DNA of 64,000 nt, from contig DYFA01000061.1 in NCBI GenBank assembly GCA_020725425.1, positions 1 to 64,000 on the forward strand. Reading direction: 5' to 3'. Origin of the DNA: Aneurinibacillus sp. (GTDB lineage: Bacteria > Bacillota > UBA5301 > DYFA01). Shown here in pieces: positions 1 through 9,097 of this stretch. Within the stretch, counting starts at the first letter, position 1, and every line of letters begins with the position of its first letter. The position numbers and the translations under genes are program-made. Below the pieces are notes generated by a model. It searched no databases, was not told the origin of the DNA, and saw only the letters and a list, made by a program, of their open reading frames with translations.

Positions 1-220
1 CCCCCGCCATACATTCTACCGGCAATCCCCGCTCCTGACAATGCCCAAGCTTTTGCCGGCCCGGCAGCCTCGCCTCGCGGCCGGCGCCTTCGTTCCACGC
101 AGCGCGCCATTCGCTCCGTCTATCTGCCGGTTCACTCCCGCCTGGAGGACGCTTCAGGCAACCGGCTAATTGTTGTACCAGAGCCGAAATCGAACAAAAT
201 CGAATAAAGGGGGTAGCGCG

Positions 221-946
221 ATGCCCATGGACGACCAGGAACTCTTCATGCGCCTGGCCAACTACCTGGGGCTGTCGGCAGAAACGACACGGCGCGGCTT
301 CCTCAAAGCCACGCTGGGGACCGTCGTGGGGGCCTCGGCCCTGGGCTTGCTGGCGAAGAAGGCAGGAACCGCACCTTTCGTCATCCTGGAGAATGCACAG
401 GGAGTCATTGTCGCCGACACGACCCGCTGCACCGGCTGCAAGCGATGTGAGCTGGCCTGTACCGAGTACAACGACGGGAAGTCCTCGCCCTCGCTGGCCC
501 GCATCAAGGTCTCCCGTAACTACAACTTCGGGCCCCGCGGCCAGCAGGCCGGGTTCAACCGCAGCATGGGCGAGTACGGAAACTTCCGGCTGGTCCAGGA
601 TACCTGCAAGCAATGCCCGCATCCGGTGCCGTGCGCGACCGCCTGCCCCAACGGCGCGATCGTGGTGGACGAGAAGACGGGAGCCAGAAAGGTCGACCCG
701 GCCAAGTGCAAAGGGTGCAAGCTCTGCCAGCGGGCATGTCCTTGGGAAATGATGGTCTTCGACCCCGACACGAACAAAGCGAGCAAATGCTTCCTCTGCA
801 ACGGCAAGCCGCAGTGTGTGGAAGCCTGTCCGTGCAGCGCTCTGCAGTTCGTATCCTGGCGCGACCTGACCCAGGCGGTGCCGATCCGCCAGGTTCCTCC
901 CGCCGCGCCGGACTACAAGAGCGCCGGCTGCGACACCTGCCACTGA
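221..946 (+). CDS. Tat-exported 4Fe-4S ferredoxin-like subunit beside AOR
   Basis: A 241-residue protein with a twin-arginine motif (TRRGFLK, about residues 24-30) followed by a hydrophobic stretch, so it is probably exported by Tat. Four cysteine clusters follow: CTGCKRCELAC, CKQCPHPVPCATAC, CKGCKLCQRAC and CFLC...CVEACPC. This is the four-cubane layout of DmsB/YdhY-type electron-transfer subunits. The ATG at 221 is preferred over an upstream in-frame start because GGGGGT lies just before it. It is followed after 16 bp by an aldehyde ferredoxin oxidoreductase gene, so it probably shuttles electrons for that enzyme. The partner enzyme has no obvious signal peptide, which is unusual if this subunit is exported; E. 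coli YdhY/YdhV is a comparable pairing. Electron partner is inferred. Confidence 0.85.
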   Translation: MPMDDQELFMRLANYLGLSAETTRRGFLKATLGTVVGASALGLLAKKAGTAPFVILENAQGVIVADTTRCTGCKRCELACTEYNDGKSSPSLARIKVSRNYNFGPRGQQAGFNRSMGEYGNFRLVQDTCKQCPHPVPCATACPNGAIVVDEKTGARKVDPAKCKGCKLCQRACPWEMMVFDPDTNKASKCFLCNGKPQCVEACPCSALQFVSWRDLTQAVPIRQVPPAAPDYKSAGCDTCH

Positions 947-962
947 GAGGAGATGAAGCGAG

Positions 963-3062
963 ATGGCTGCATACGGCGGATGGACCGGTAAGACTCTGCG
1001 CGTGAACCTTTCCACCGGCAAGATCGCCGTGGAAGACACGATCGCCAAGTACAAGGACTACCTCGGCGGCACCGGCGTCGGCTACAAGGTTCTGTGGGAT
1101 GAGGTACCGGCCGGAACCAAGGCCTTCGACGAGGCCAACAAGATCATCTTCGGCGTAGGCCCGCTGACCGGGACGGGCGCACCCTGCGGCGGGCGCACCT
1201 CCATCACCACCATCTTCCCCACCGTCTGGCCCGTGGAACTGGTCGGAACCGGACACATGGGCGGCCACTGGGGAGCTGAACTCAAGTACGCCGGCTGGGA
1301 CAACGTGATCATCGAGGGCAAGGCGTCGAAGCCGGTGTACATCGCCATCATGGACGACAAGGTGGAGATCCGGGACGCTTCCCACCTGTGGGGGAACGGC
1401 ATCTACCGGGCGACAGACGCCATCTGCCAGGAGATGGGACCCGAGACCCAGGTGGCCGCGATCGGCCAGGCTGGCGAAAACCTGGTTCGCCTGTCGACGG
1501 TGATGAACAGCTACTCGCATTCGGCCGGAGGAGTCGGCGGGGTGCTCGGCTCGAAGAACCTCAAGGCGATCGCCGTCAAGGGCACCGGCTCGGTCAGGAT
1601 CGCCGGCGACCGGAAGGCCTGGAAGGAACTGAACCAGTTCATCCTGTCCATCCTGGGGGCCAACAACCAGCACGTGGTCCCGAGCACCCCTCAGCCCTGG
1701 GCCGAATACTGGGATCCCGGCGTCCGCTGGACAGCCCGGAAAGGTCTCTACTGGGGCGCCGCGAACCCGCCCGTCGAGACCGGCGAGTGCCGGCCCGAGG
1801 ACCTCAACCGGATCGGCTACCGCACGATGAAGGCCACTTTCGATCTGGGTCCGCTCGCCGAGCGGTACACGGTCCGGATGGGCGGCTGCGCCTCCTGCCC
1901 GATCCGTTGTTACGTCCACATCGACGTGCCGTCGGTCGAGGACAAGTACGGCGTGAGCCGGTACGCCGCCAACACCTGCGTAGGCTGGGGTGCCCGGAGC
2001 TTCTTCAAGTCCTTCCCCGACGGGTCCCGCGGAATGACGAGTATCGAGGCCGCCGTCCTAGGCAAGCACCTGGCGGATGACTATGGCGTCTGGTGCAACT
2101 ACGGGCTGCTGCAGCGTGAGTTCCAGTGGGCCTACTACAACGGGCTGATCAAAGCCAACGTCCCCGAGAAAGAGTATAACTCCATCCCCTGGGACAAGTA
2201 CGAAAAGGGCGACCCGGAGTTCCTCAACGAGATCTACCGCCGTATCGCCTTCAAGGTGGGCGAGCTGGGCGTGGCCTTCGGTGAGGGTTCCGGCCGGCTG
2301 GCCGAACGCTGGAAGTTCCCGCCCGAGTACTTCAAGAACCCCACGCTCGCCTACTGGAAGCTGGGCCATCCGAAGCATCACTCCCCGGAGGACGCCGGGC
2401 AGACGGGCGTGCTCATCAACATGATGTACAACCGCGACTCCCAGTGCCACTCCCACTCCAACTTCACCCGCAACGGGCTGCCCCTGGAGGTCAAGCAGAA
2501 GATCGCCGCCAAGCTCTGGGGTGAACCCGGGGCTGTGGACAACGTCAACGACTGCAAGCCCATGAATATGGGTAAGGCGCGCATGGCGGCCTGGGCGGTG
2601 TTCCGCAAGGAGCTCCACGACTCCCTGACGCTCTGCAACTGGATGTGGCCGCTGGTCGCCTCTCCGCTGAAATCCCGCGGCTACGAGGGGGACAACACGC
2701 TGGAGGCGCAGCTCTACTCTCTGGCCACCGGCGACCAGAAGGACGTCAACGAACTCGACCTCGTTGGTGAGCGGATCTTCAACCTCCACCGGGCGCTCAC
2801 CATCCGTGACATGGGCACCGTGGACATGAGGAACCGGCACGATACGGCGCCCGACTGGGTGTTCGACTACCCGGCCGACAAGCAGCCGTTCACTCCCGGC
2901 CATTACAAGATGGACCGGGCCGACATCGAACTGGGCAAAGACATGCTCTACGAAGTCCTCGGCTGGGACAAGAAGACGGGTGCCCCGACCCGGGCAACCT
3001 ACGAACGGCTCGGGCTGAAGGACGTCGCCGACAAGCTGGCGGCCACAGGGCTTTTGCCGTAA
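963..3062 (+). CDS. Aldehyde ferredoxin oxidoreductase family protein
   Basis: A 699-residue protein of the tungstopterin AOR family, longer than the roughly 605 residues of classical AOR. The N-terminal domain has the family signature around MGGHWGAELKYAGWDNVIIEGK and the SAGGVGG...GSKNLKAIAVKG motif. The [4Fe-4S] ligands are visible as CASCPIRC (Cys309, 312, 316) and a distant Cys558 in LTLCNW. It would oxidise aldehydes (or reduce acids) using a W or Mo bis-pterin cofactor. The upstream Fe-S protein and a downstream 178-residue protein form an apparent three-gene operon ending at a strong terminator. The actual substrate cannot be read from sequence. Confidence 0.93.
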   Translation: MAAYGGWTGKTLRVNLSTGKIAVEDTIAKYKDYLGGTGVGYKVLWDEVPAGTKAFDEANKIIFGVGPLTGTGAPCGGRTSITTIFPTVWPVELVGTGHMGGHWGAELKYAGWDNVIIEGKASKPVYIAIMDDKVEIRDASHLWGNGIYRATDAICQEMGPETQVAAIGQAGENLVRLSTVMNSYSHSAGGVGGVLGSKNLKAIAVKGTGSVRIAGDRKAWKELNQFILSILGANNQHVVPSTPQPWAEYWDPGVRWTARKGLYWGAANPPVETGECRPEDLNRIGYRTMKATFDLGPLAERYTVRMGGCASCPIRCYVHIDVPSVEDKYGVSRYAANTCVGWGARSFFKSFPDGSRGMTSIEAAVLGKHLADDYGVWCNYGLLQREFQWAYYNGLIKANVPEKEYNSIPWDKYEKGDPEFLNEIYRRIAFKVGELGVAFGEGSGRLAERWKFPPEYFKNPTLAYWKLGHPKHHSPEDAGQTGVLINMMYNRDSQCHSHSNFTRNGLPLEVKQKIAAKLWGEPGAVDNVNDCKPMNMGKARMAAWAVFRKELHDSLTLCNWMWPLVASPLKSRGYEGDNTLEAQLYSLATGDQKDVNELDLVGERIFNLHRALTIRDMGTVDMRNRHDTAPDWVFDYPADKQPFTPGHYKMDRADIELGKDMLYEVLGWDKKTGAPTRATYERLGLKDVADKLAATGLLP

Positions 3063-3077
3063 CGGAGGCTGACACTG

Positions 3078-3614
3078 ATGGCCGAGGAACGGCCCGTTGG
3101 ACAACTGCAAGAACTGGCGGACAAGGTCCGGCAGGCCTCTCAGGGCGGCCGCGTGGTCCCCTTGAGTGAGGTATGGGAGGGCTCGGCTGACGAGTTCCGC
3201 TCCCTTCTGGCAGACCCGGAAGCTCCGGACTGCTCCGATATCCGGGAAGTGCCGGAAGGAGACTGCCTCTATCTGTATTCGGACCGGTACATGTCCCGCC
3301 AATACGCCGAAGCAGCGGCCAGGTCGGCGGCCGGAGACGTGTTGCGGGCGGTGGCGGAGGCCGTGAGATCCGACTCCGCCACCTATCCCCGGCCGACGCC
3401 GGTCGCGTCCCTCGCCGCGCCTCCTTTCCTCCTCTCCGCGGAGGAGGTACTGGCAGCGGCGGAAGCGATGGCAAAGGACGAGCGATACCAGGACGTCAGG
3501 TTGACCACAGCCTCGGACGGCACGCTCTTCCTTTACTCCGCCCTTCATTTGGAGCCGGCCTACGCCGAGTCCCTGGCCGAATGGATCGCCGTCGGGCAGT
3601 TCAACAGCCCTTGA
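3078..3614 (+). CDS. Hypothetical protein, AOR operon
   Basis: A 178-residue protein with no signal peptide, no membrane segment and almost no cysteine. It starts 15 bp after the AOR stop codon and is the last gene before a terminator, so it is co-transcribed with AOR. It appears to hold two related halves: each has a sentence-like segment LYLYSxRYMSRQYAE / LFLYSALHLEPAYAE, suggesting an internal duplication. YdhW occupies a comparable place in the E. coli ydhYVWXUT cluster, but I cannot show homology. A role as chaperone or small subunit for AOR is inference from position only. Confidence 0.75.
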   Translation: MAEERPVGQLQELADKVRQASQGGRVVPLSEVWEGSADEFRSLLADPEAPDCSDIREVPEGDCLYLYSDRYMSRQYAEAAARSAAGDVLRAVAEAVRSDSATYPRPTPVASLAAPPFLLSAEEVLAAAEAMAKDERYQDVRLTTASDGTLFLYSALHLEPAYAESLAEWIAVGQFNSP

Positions 3615-3650
3615 CGCGCAAAGGCTCGTACCCGCAACTCACTTCTTCCC

Positions 3651-3692
3651 AAGGAAAGGCGCCGGTCAACCCGCCCGGCGCCTTTCCTTTTC
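3651..3692 (+). terminator. Rho-independent terminator after AOR operon
   Basis: A perfect 15-bp stem (AAGGAAAGGCGCCGG, 3651-3665, pairing with 3675-3689), nine-base loop, then TTCCCC. It closes the Fe-S/AOR/178-aa operon. Confidence 0.85.
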
Positions 3693-3758
3693 CCCGCCAA
3701 CAGATTTCCAACAGGACATAGCGGTCCCTCACGGAATTATTCGTCTGAGGGGTGATTT

Positions 3759-6107
3759 ATGGGCACTCTTTTCTCCGCTGCCGTCTTGGTTCTGCCCATT
3801 GTGGCCGTTCACATCGGTCTTTTCGTCTACCTCGCCGACCGCCGGGCCCTCATCAACCGCTTGGTCTTGCTCGTCAGCGCGGCAGTCGCGGCCTGGAATC
3901 TGCATCTCGCCGTCGAGCACCTTGGCCTGCCTCACCCTTGGCTGGATGTGTGCCTCGCGGGGGGTTACTTTCTCCCCGCGACGTTCCTTCACCTTGCCGT
4001 GGAGTACACGAGCTCGCGGAGTCCCTTCCTTTCGCGCTTCTTGCTGGCGTCCTACCTCGCGGCGGGGATTCTGTTTTTCGCCGCGCCCATTTCAGCGGAA
4101 AGCCCGGCCTTTGTAGGTTATTTCCTGGCGGTCAACGGGACTTCGGCATACCTGCTCTGGCGGAGAATCTGTTCGACCCGGGGCAGCCTGCGCCATCAGA
4201 CCGTCCTCATTGCCACTGGGGCAGCTGCCGCGATCCTCTCGGCTCTGCCTGGCCAGTTGCTCCCGGGGAGCATGTGGGGGCATCCATTCAACAGCCTCGG
4301 AGGGGCCGTGTACCTGGCAACGTTGGCCTACGCCGTGGTCCACTACCGTTTCAGCAACTTCAGCCTCCTTCTCCGGAAGAGTGCGGTCTATTCCCTGGCG
4401 ATCGCCACGATCGTCGGCCTCTATGTATTTCTGGTGATGGTTCTCGGCCGCTGGGCGGCGGCTCTTTGGGGGGTCAGTCCGCTGACCTTCGCCTTCTTTG
4501 CGACCCTTATGGCCGGCCCGGCCTTCTACCCCTTGCAACAAGGCTTGGAACGGGCGTTCCGGAAGCTCATGCCCCTCCCCCAGGATGACTATTATCAGGG
4601 GCTCATGGTTTTCTCCCAGGAGATCAACTATCTGGCACCCCTCCCACAACTTACGGACTTCGTGGCGAGGCGGATAATGTCCCTGCTCCGGCTGGCTGGC
4701 GCATGTCTCCTCGTGATCCCCGAGCGGGCGGACGCCCTCTTGCGGGTGGCAACTGCGGGACCAACCGGGCTGCAGTCCACTTTGACGACTCTTCCCGGGC
4801 CTCCCCCCGCCGGTGTTCGTGCTCTTTCCGAAGCGAGCGGCCTTCCGCTGGCGGCAATCCTGCCGCTCGAAAGCCGGGGCCGGAAGGTGGCTGTGCTCGG
4901 TCTCTGCAACCATCTCAACGGCGAGGAGCTCTCGCCCGAGGACTGGGAAGTGGTCTCGGCCCTGGGCCGGCAGGCCAGCATCGCCCTGGACAACGCCGAG
5001 CTTTACTCAGAACTGGTGGCTGTGAAGAACCACTACGTGTCCGTGATCGAAAGCTCCGCCAATGCCGTCCTGGTGGCCGACCGCAACCTGGTCATCACCG
5101 ACCTTAACGAGACAGCAGCCGGTTGTTTTGGGCCGCGCAAGGATCTCTTGAACGTTTCCTTCCGCGCCTTCCCCCCTTTCGAGGCACTGGTCGAGATGGC
5201 CGAATCTGTGCTGTCCGAAGGTGTCGCGGTCACCGGTCGTGAGGTGACACTCTCGACGCAGAGGGGAACTTGCCCCTTCCTCGCCAACATCTCTCCGCTC
5301 AAGGGAGATGCTTCCGGGCGTGATCCGACCGGCGTCGTGCTCATCCTGGCCGACCTCAGCGGTATCCGGGCTATGGAGCGCCAGGTAGACCGGGCGCAGC
5401 GCCTTGCTGCCCTGGGAAGGCTCTCCGCAGGGCTGGCCCACGAGATCCGCAACGGCCTGAACAAGATAGGCGGATACGCCGCAATGCTGGAAGACGCGTT
5501 GCCGCCCGATAGCCCCTTCGCCCGCTTTCCGAAGGGAATCTCCGAGGACGTGTCTTCCCTCGAAGGCATGTTGAGCCGGTTCCTGACCTTCGCCCGGCTG
5601 GAAAGCTGCCGGGAAGAAAAGGTCCTGATCACCGGCCTCCTGGATCGCATCCTGGACGCCCTGTCAACCGAATTGAGGGCCAAGCAGGTGAGGGTTGAGC
5701 GAGACTACGGACCCGGCCTTGAACCGGTGCAAGGCGATCCCACCCGGTTGGAACAGGCGTTCACCAACCTCGTCCTCAACGCCATCGAAGCGATGGAGCG
5801 CGGAGGCGTACTCTCCCTTCAGGTAAGCTCCGGGGGACGCGGCATCATGGTGAGGATTGCCGACAACGGGTGCGGCATCTCTCCCGAACTGCTGGACAAG
5901 GTCTTCGATCCGTTTTTCACCACAAAGCCCTGCGGGACGGGATTGGGCCTGGCCATCACCCACCGCATCGTGTCCCAGCACGGAGGTGAGATCACCCTGT
6001 CGAGCGAGCCCGGGAAAGGGACTGAGGTAACGCTGACCTTTCCCGCAACCCATGACCGGCTGAGTCCGGAATCCGAGGAGGATGCCGATGCGCGTCGTTG
6101 TAGCTGA
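3759..6107 (+). CDS. Membrane sensor histidine kinase (7TM-GAF-PAS-HisKA-HATPase)
   Basis: A 782-residue kinase. Residues 1-270 are mostly hydrophobic helices like the histidine-kinase 7TM N-terminal region, a GAF-like region spans about 290-420, a PAS region about 430-550, HisKA about 550-615 and HATPase about 660-770. The phospho-acceptor is His561 in AHEIRNGL. N-box-like NLVLNAIEAME, G1 DNGCGIS and G2 GTGLGLAI are intact. The start ATG at 3759 has a GAGGGGTGA site 5 bases upstream. Its last 20 bases overlap the response regulator gene, so the pair is translationally coupled. The stimulus is unknown; membrane plus GAF plus PAS suggests integration of an envelope and an intracellular signal. 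Confidence 0.92.
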   Translation: MGTLFSAAVLVLPIVAVHIGLFVYLADRRALINRLVLLVSAAVAAWNLHLAVEHLGLPHPWLDVCLAGGYFLPATFLHLAVEYTSSRSPFLSRFLLASYLAAGILFFAAPISAESPAFVGYFLAVNGTSAYLLWRRICSTRGSLRHQTVLIATGAAAAILSALPGQLLPGSMWGHPFNSLGGAVYLATLAYAVVHYRFSNFSLLLRKSAVYSLAIATIVGLYVFLVMVLGRWAAALWGVSPLTFAFFATLMAGPAFYPLQQGLERAFRKLMPLPQDDYYQGLMVFSQEINYLAPLPQLTDFVARRIMSLLRLAGACLLVIPERADALLRVATAGPTGLQSTLTTLPGPPPAGVRALSEASGLPLAAILPLESRGRKVAVLGLCNHLNGEELSPEDWEVVSALGRQASIALDNAELYSELVAVKNHYVSVIESSANAVLVADRNLVITDLNETAAGCFGPRKDLLNVSFRAFPPFEALVEMAESVLSEGVAVTGREVTLSTQRGTCPFLANISPLKGDASGRDPTGVVLILADLSGIRAMERQVDRAQRLAALGRLSAGLAHEIRNGLNKIGGYAAMLEDALPPDSPFARFPKGISEDVSSLEGMLSRFLTFARLESCREEKVLITGLLDRILDALSTELRAKQVRVERDYGPGLEPVQGDPTRLEQAFTNLVLNAIEAMERGGVLSLQVSSGGRGIMVRIADNGCGISPELLDKVFDPFFTTKPCGTGLGLAITHRIVSQHGGEITLSSEPGKGTEVTLTFPATHDRLSPESEEDADARRCS

Positions 6108-6837
6108 CGACGAGCCCAGAGCGCGGGAGATTCTCAAGTACTACCTCTCGAAATTCGGCAACGAACTCGAACTGGTCGGCGAGGCGGGTACCGGCAGTGA
6201 AGCCGTCGAGCTGGTGCGCCGTCTCCGCCCCGACGTCGTGTTCCTCGACGTGCGAATGCCCGATCTGAACGGTGTGGAGGTGGCCCAGCTGCTGCGAGCG
6301 CTTCCCCATCCCCCCCGGGTGGTCTTCGTCACCGCTTATGAGGAGCACGCAGTAGCGGCCTTCGAGACGGAGGCCGTCGACTACCTGGTGAAACCGGTGA
6401 CGGCGGCCCGGGTTGCCCAGACGGTGGAGCGCCTCAGGCGCAACCTCCCTCAAACCCCGTCCCCAGGTCCGAAGCCGTGGTCCTCCAGAGCCGCCAGGCT
6501 CTCTGTCGAGGTTCCGGCTGGTCCGAGGGTACACCGTACCATGTTCCTTGATCCAAGAACCATCCTGGTGGTAGAGGCGCAGGGAAAGTCGGCCGTAGTT
6601 CGTACGGCCCGGGACGAAATACTGGTCAGTTCAAGCCTGGCCGACCTGGAAAGCGCGCTCCTTCCCTCACGTTTCATGAGGGTTCACCGATCCTACGTCG
6701 TAAACCTGGACGCGGTGCGCGAGGTTTACGCGGACGGCCGGACCTACGCTTTGAAGGTCGATGGACGACCGGAGGCGATCCCCATCAGCCGGGATCGCCT
6801 GGACCTACTCCGAAAGGCCCTCAATCTCCGAGAATAG
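6088..6837 (+). CDS. LytTR-family response regulator
   Basis: A 249-residue regulator. The receiver domain (1-120) has the acidic pair DDE at the start, phospho-acceptor Asp54 (FLDVRMPD), Thr in FVTAYEEHA and Lys in LVKPV. A LytTR DNA-binding domain occupies about 150-249, with the typical SSLADLESALL...FMRVHRSYVVNLDAV. ATG 6082 is also possible, but GAGGAG at 6075-6080 is one base from it and seven from 6088, so 6088 is chosen. It overlaps the kinase gene. LytTR regulators bind direct repeats upstream of target promoters; no target is evident in the flanking DNA. Confidence 0.92.
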   Translation: MRVVVADDEPRAREILKYYLSKFGNELELVGEAGTGSEAVELVRRLRPDVVFLDVRMPDLNGVEVAQLLRALPHPPRVVFVTAYEEHAVAAFETEAVDYLVKPVTAARVAQTVERLRRNLPQTPSPGPKPWSSRAARLSVEVPAGPRVHRTMFLDPRTILVVEAQGKSAVVRTARDEILVSSSLADLESALLPSRFMRVHRSYVVNLDAVREVYADGRTYALKVDGRPEAIPISRDRLDLLRKALNLRE

Positions 6838-6869
6838 AAACGGTACACCTCACCGCCCGCCGATGACCT

Positions 6870-7427
6870 TTGCCTCCGGTCCGTCATATTATTGCCCGAA
6901 AGGAGGCCGACGCCGCCCTGGCTGAGGCCCGGGTGGCCAACGACTGGGCACTGATCAAACACTGGGAAAGGGAACTGGCCTTTCACGGTTCGGGCCACCT
7001 GCTCCACTGGCTTTACTGGGAGAGCATGAGTCCCAGGGGCGGCGGCAAACCTGGCGGACGCCTGCTGGAAGCACTGGGACGGGACTTCGGGGGCTGGGAA
7101 CGTTTTCGGGCCCAGTTCACCGAAGCCGCCATCGCCGTGGAAGCGTCGGGCTGGACACTGCTCGCCTGGAACCCGTCGTTCGGCCGACTCGACCTCTTGC
7201 AGGTGGAAAAGCACCAGGACTTGACGGTCTGGGGTGTCATCCCGATTCTCATCGTGGACGTATGGGAACATGCCTATTACCTCAAGTACCAGAACCGCCG
7301 CCCAGACTACGTTCAGGCCTGGTGGAACGTGGTGGACTGGGAGGGCGTTGCCCGGCGCCTGGTCGTCGCTCAAGGCTGGTTTCCAGGTTGGTCAGCACCA
7401 CCGAGTGGTGGGGATGTTCGCCGTTAG
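6870..7427 (+). CDS. Fe/Mn superoxide dismutase, N-terminally short
   Basis: A 185-residue protein matching the C-terminal two thirds of Fe/Mn superoxide dismutase: FHGSGHLLHWLYWESMSP, then VEKHQ, and DVWEHAYYLKYQNRRPDYVQ. The metal ligands equivalent to E. coli FeSOD His73 (His46 here), Asp156 and His160 are present. The N-terminal helix carrying the first ligand (His26, HxKHHxxYV) is absent. The open frame begins with TTG at 6870 and is closed by TGA at 6864-6866, and only 32 bases separate it from the preceding gene, so nothing upstream can supply it. It may be a truncated gene or use an internal GTG at 6933 behind AGGAGG. Activity is doubtful. Confidence 0.72.
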   Translation: MPPVRHIIARKEADAALAEARVANDWALIKHWERELAFHGSGHLLHWLYWESMSPRGGGKPGGRLLEALGRDFGGWERFRAQFTEAAIAVEASGWTLLAWNPSFGRLDLLQVEKHQDLTVWGVIPILIVDVWEHAYYLKYQNRRPDYVQAWWNVVDWEGVARRLVVAQGWFPGWSAPPSGGDVRR

Positions 7428-7445
7428 TAGCGGCGCGGACTCCTC

Positions 7446-8294
7446 TCACTGCGCCACCTCCGGCTCCCGGGTATACCCCCGCTCGGCCGCCACCTGGTCC
7501 AGCGGCTGCGACTCCAGGTCGGCCAGGAAGAGGTCGATTCCCTGCTCGTCCTGGCCCCGCTGGTCGACCACCTTCAGGTAGCCCTTGCATTTGTTGCAGG
7601 CGTGCAGGGCATAGCCGGGGAGTTCCTCCACGTCGATCTCCACGAGCTGGGCATGGTCCTCTGTTCCGCAGTGCACGCACTGGATGCGCCTGATCGGCCA
7701 CTCCCAGTCGCAGAGCGGGCAGACGAGCAGCCGCTCCCCCTCCTTGGCCAGCCGTCCGAAGGTCCCCTTCTGGCCGCAGACCGGGCAGCGGGTGTCCCGC
7801 CACCAGTCGCGCTTCAGGTACTTGCCGAGGCTTGTCGCGTACCGGCGGAAGAACGGCCGCAGGGCCATCATCACGAGATACGCGAAGAGCTGCGGCTCGA
7901 CCCCCTGCGACTCTGCCATCTGGAGCAGACCGGAGAGGTCTTCCGAAAAGAACAGCCGAACGATCTCCTCGTAGTCCCACATGGTACGGGCGATCGCCGC
8001 CGCCTCCTCCGCCCGCCCCTGTTGGTGGCGCCAGAAGACGTTCAACACCCGCTCGAAGGCGAGCCCGAAGGCCTGGGGGTCCACCGGCACTGGCTCGAGC
8101 ACCGACAGCGGCGCCCCGCCCTTCACCGTAATCCCCACCTCCGGCTCACTCGCCGTCAGTTTCACCCGGGGCAGCCCGGCCTCGATTTCCCGCAGCTCCT
8201 TCACCAGTTCCCGGTAGTAGGCCAGAGTCGGCGCCAGCTCCGGCGCCCGCTGTTCGGTCCGGTCGATCTGCGCGTTCAGCTCCTCCAGGTTCAT
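7446..8294 (-). CDS. fdhE: FdhE-family formate dehydrogenase accessory protein
   Basis: A 282-residue protein with four CxxC pairs in the C-terminal half (CPVCGQKG, CPLCDWEW, CVHCGTED, CNKCKGYL), the rubredoxin-like double-ribbon arrangement of FdhE. FdhE proteins bind Tat-exported formate dehydrogenases and are needed for their maturation. The start is set at ATG 8294, seven bases after an AGGAGG, rather than at an Arg-rich upstream extension. It follows the fdh structural genes on the same strand, separated by a strong hairpin, which fits the assigned role. Confidence 0.88.
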   Translation of the reverse strand: MNLEELNAQIDRTEQRAPELAPTLAYYRELVKELREIEAGLPRVKLTASEPEVGITVKGGAPLSVLEPVPVDPQAFGLAFERVLNVFWRHQQGRAEEAAAIARTMWDYEEIVRLFFSEDLSGLLQMAESQGVEPQLFAYLVMMALRPFFRRYATSLGKYLKRDWWRDTRCPVCGQKGTFGRLAKEGERLLVCPLCDWEWPIRRIQCVHCGTEDHAQLVEIDVEELPGYALHACNKCKGYLKVVDQRGQDEQGIDLFLADLESQPLDQVAAERGYTREPEVAQ

Positions 8295-8351
8295 CGGTCT
8301 CCTCCTTCGGCGCCGGCGCGGTGGCCGCGCCCGGCGGCGCGTAGTCGCGGC

Positions 8352-8390
8352 AAATGGGGCCCGGGGATATTCCACCTCCGGGCCCCATTT
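8352..8390 (-). terminator. Hairpin between fdh structural genes and fdhE
   Basis: A perfect 13-bp inverted repeat (AAATGGGGCCCGG at 8352-8364, complement at 8378-8390) with a 13-base loop. It lies after the cytochrome b stop codon and before the fdhE start; a short T run (ATTT) sits at the 3' foot. It may terminate or protect the fdh message while allowing partial read-through to fdhE. Confidence 0.7.
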
Positions 8391-8416
8391 CCCTTTGTCC
8401 GAGTTCCGTCAGCTTA

Positions 8417-9094
8417 TCAGCCCTTCGTGACGACCTTCTTGTACCACTTGCCGTAGTGTTCCTTGCAGAACTCGGCGTCGGCCCAGCCGGTCGTGATCCC
8501 CTCGAGGGCGGCCCGCATCTTCGGGTGGGCCACCGAGAGGAAGATGTGCACGCACAGCATGGAGCACATCCCGAGGAACGCCAGGTCATGCACCGGGTAG
8601 GCCAAGCGCACGAGCCACTGCGGGAAGGACTGCGGCCACCACATGATGATCCCCGAGAGCGTGAGCCCGATGCCGGTGAAGAGGGTCAACAGCGAGTTGA
8701 ACTTCTCGCCGGCGTTGAACTTCGGCGCCTCGGGCAGATCGGCGTGGCGCCCCAGGATCTCCGGGAAGTAGCCCATCATGAGCTTGATGTCGTCCTTGTC
8801 CCAGTGGAACATCTCCCGGAACCACTCCTTCGCCCCTCTGGGCGAGAAGAAGACGAGGAGCGGCAGAGAGATGAGCGCGTACGGGACGGCGAAGACCCGG
8901 TGCAGCAAGCGGGTTACGTTCACCCCGCCGAGGAGCTTCGCCAGCCATCCGGCGCCACCGGGAGCGAAGAGCACCAGGCCCGTGATCAGCAACGCGAAGA
9001 AGCTGATGGTGTGGACCCAGTGCGCGGCCACCTCCACCGGGTCAAACCGGTAGACCTTGCCGTTTCTCAGGGTTCCGATCTTTGGCTGCGCCAT
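8417..9094 (-). CDS. fdhC: Formate dehydrogenase gamma subunit, cytochrome b556
   Basis: A 225-residue integral membrane protein of the FdnI/FdoI family, with about four hydrophobic helices (for example HWVHTISFFALLITGLVLF near residues 25-45). Histidines on these helices are candidate haem b ligands. It would anchor the enzyme and pass electrons from the Fe-S subunit to menaquinone. It starts three bases after the beta-subunit stop codon, so the genes are co-translated. Confidence 0.9.
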   Translation of the reverse strand: MAQPKIGTLRNGKVYRFDPVEVAAHWVHTISFFALLITGLVLFAPGGAGWLAKLLGGVNVTRLLHRVFAVPYALISLPLLVFFSPRGAKEWFREMFHWDKDDIKLMMGYFPEILGRHADLPEAPKFNAGEKFNSLLTLFTGIGLTLSGIIMWWPQSFPQWLVRLAYPVHDLAFLGMCSMLCVHIFLSVAHPKMRAALEGITTGWADAEFCKEHYGKWYKKVVTKG

Positions 9095-9097
9095 CGG

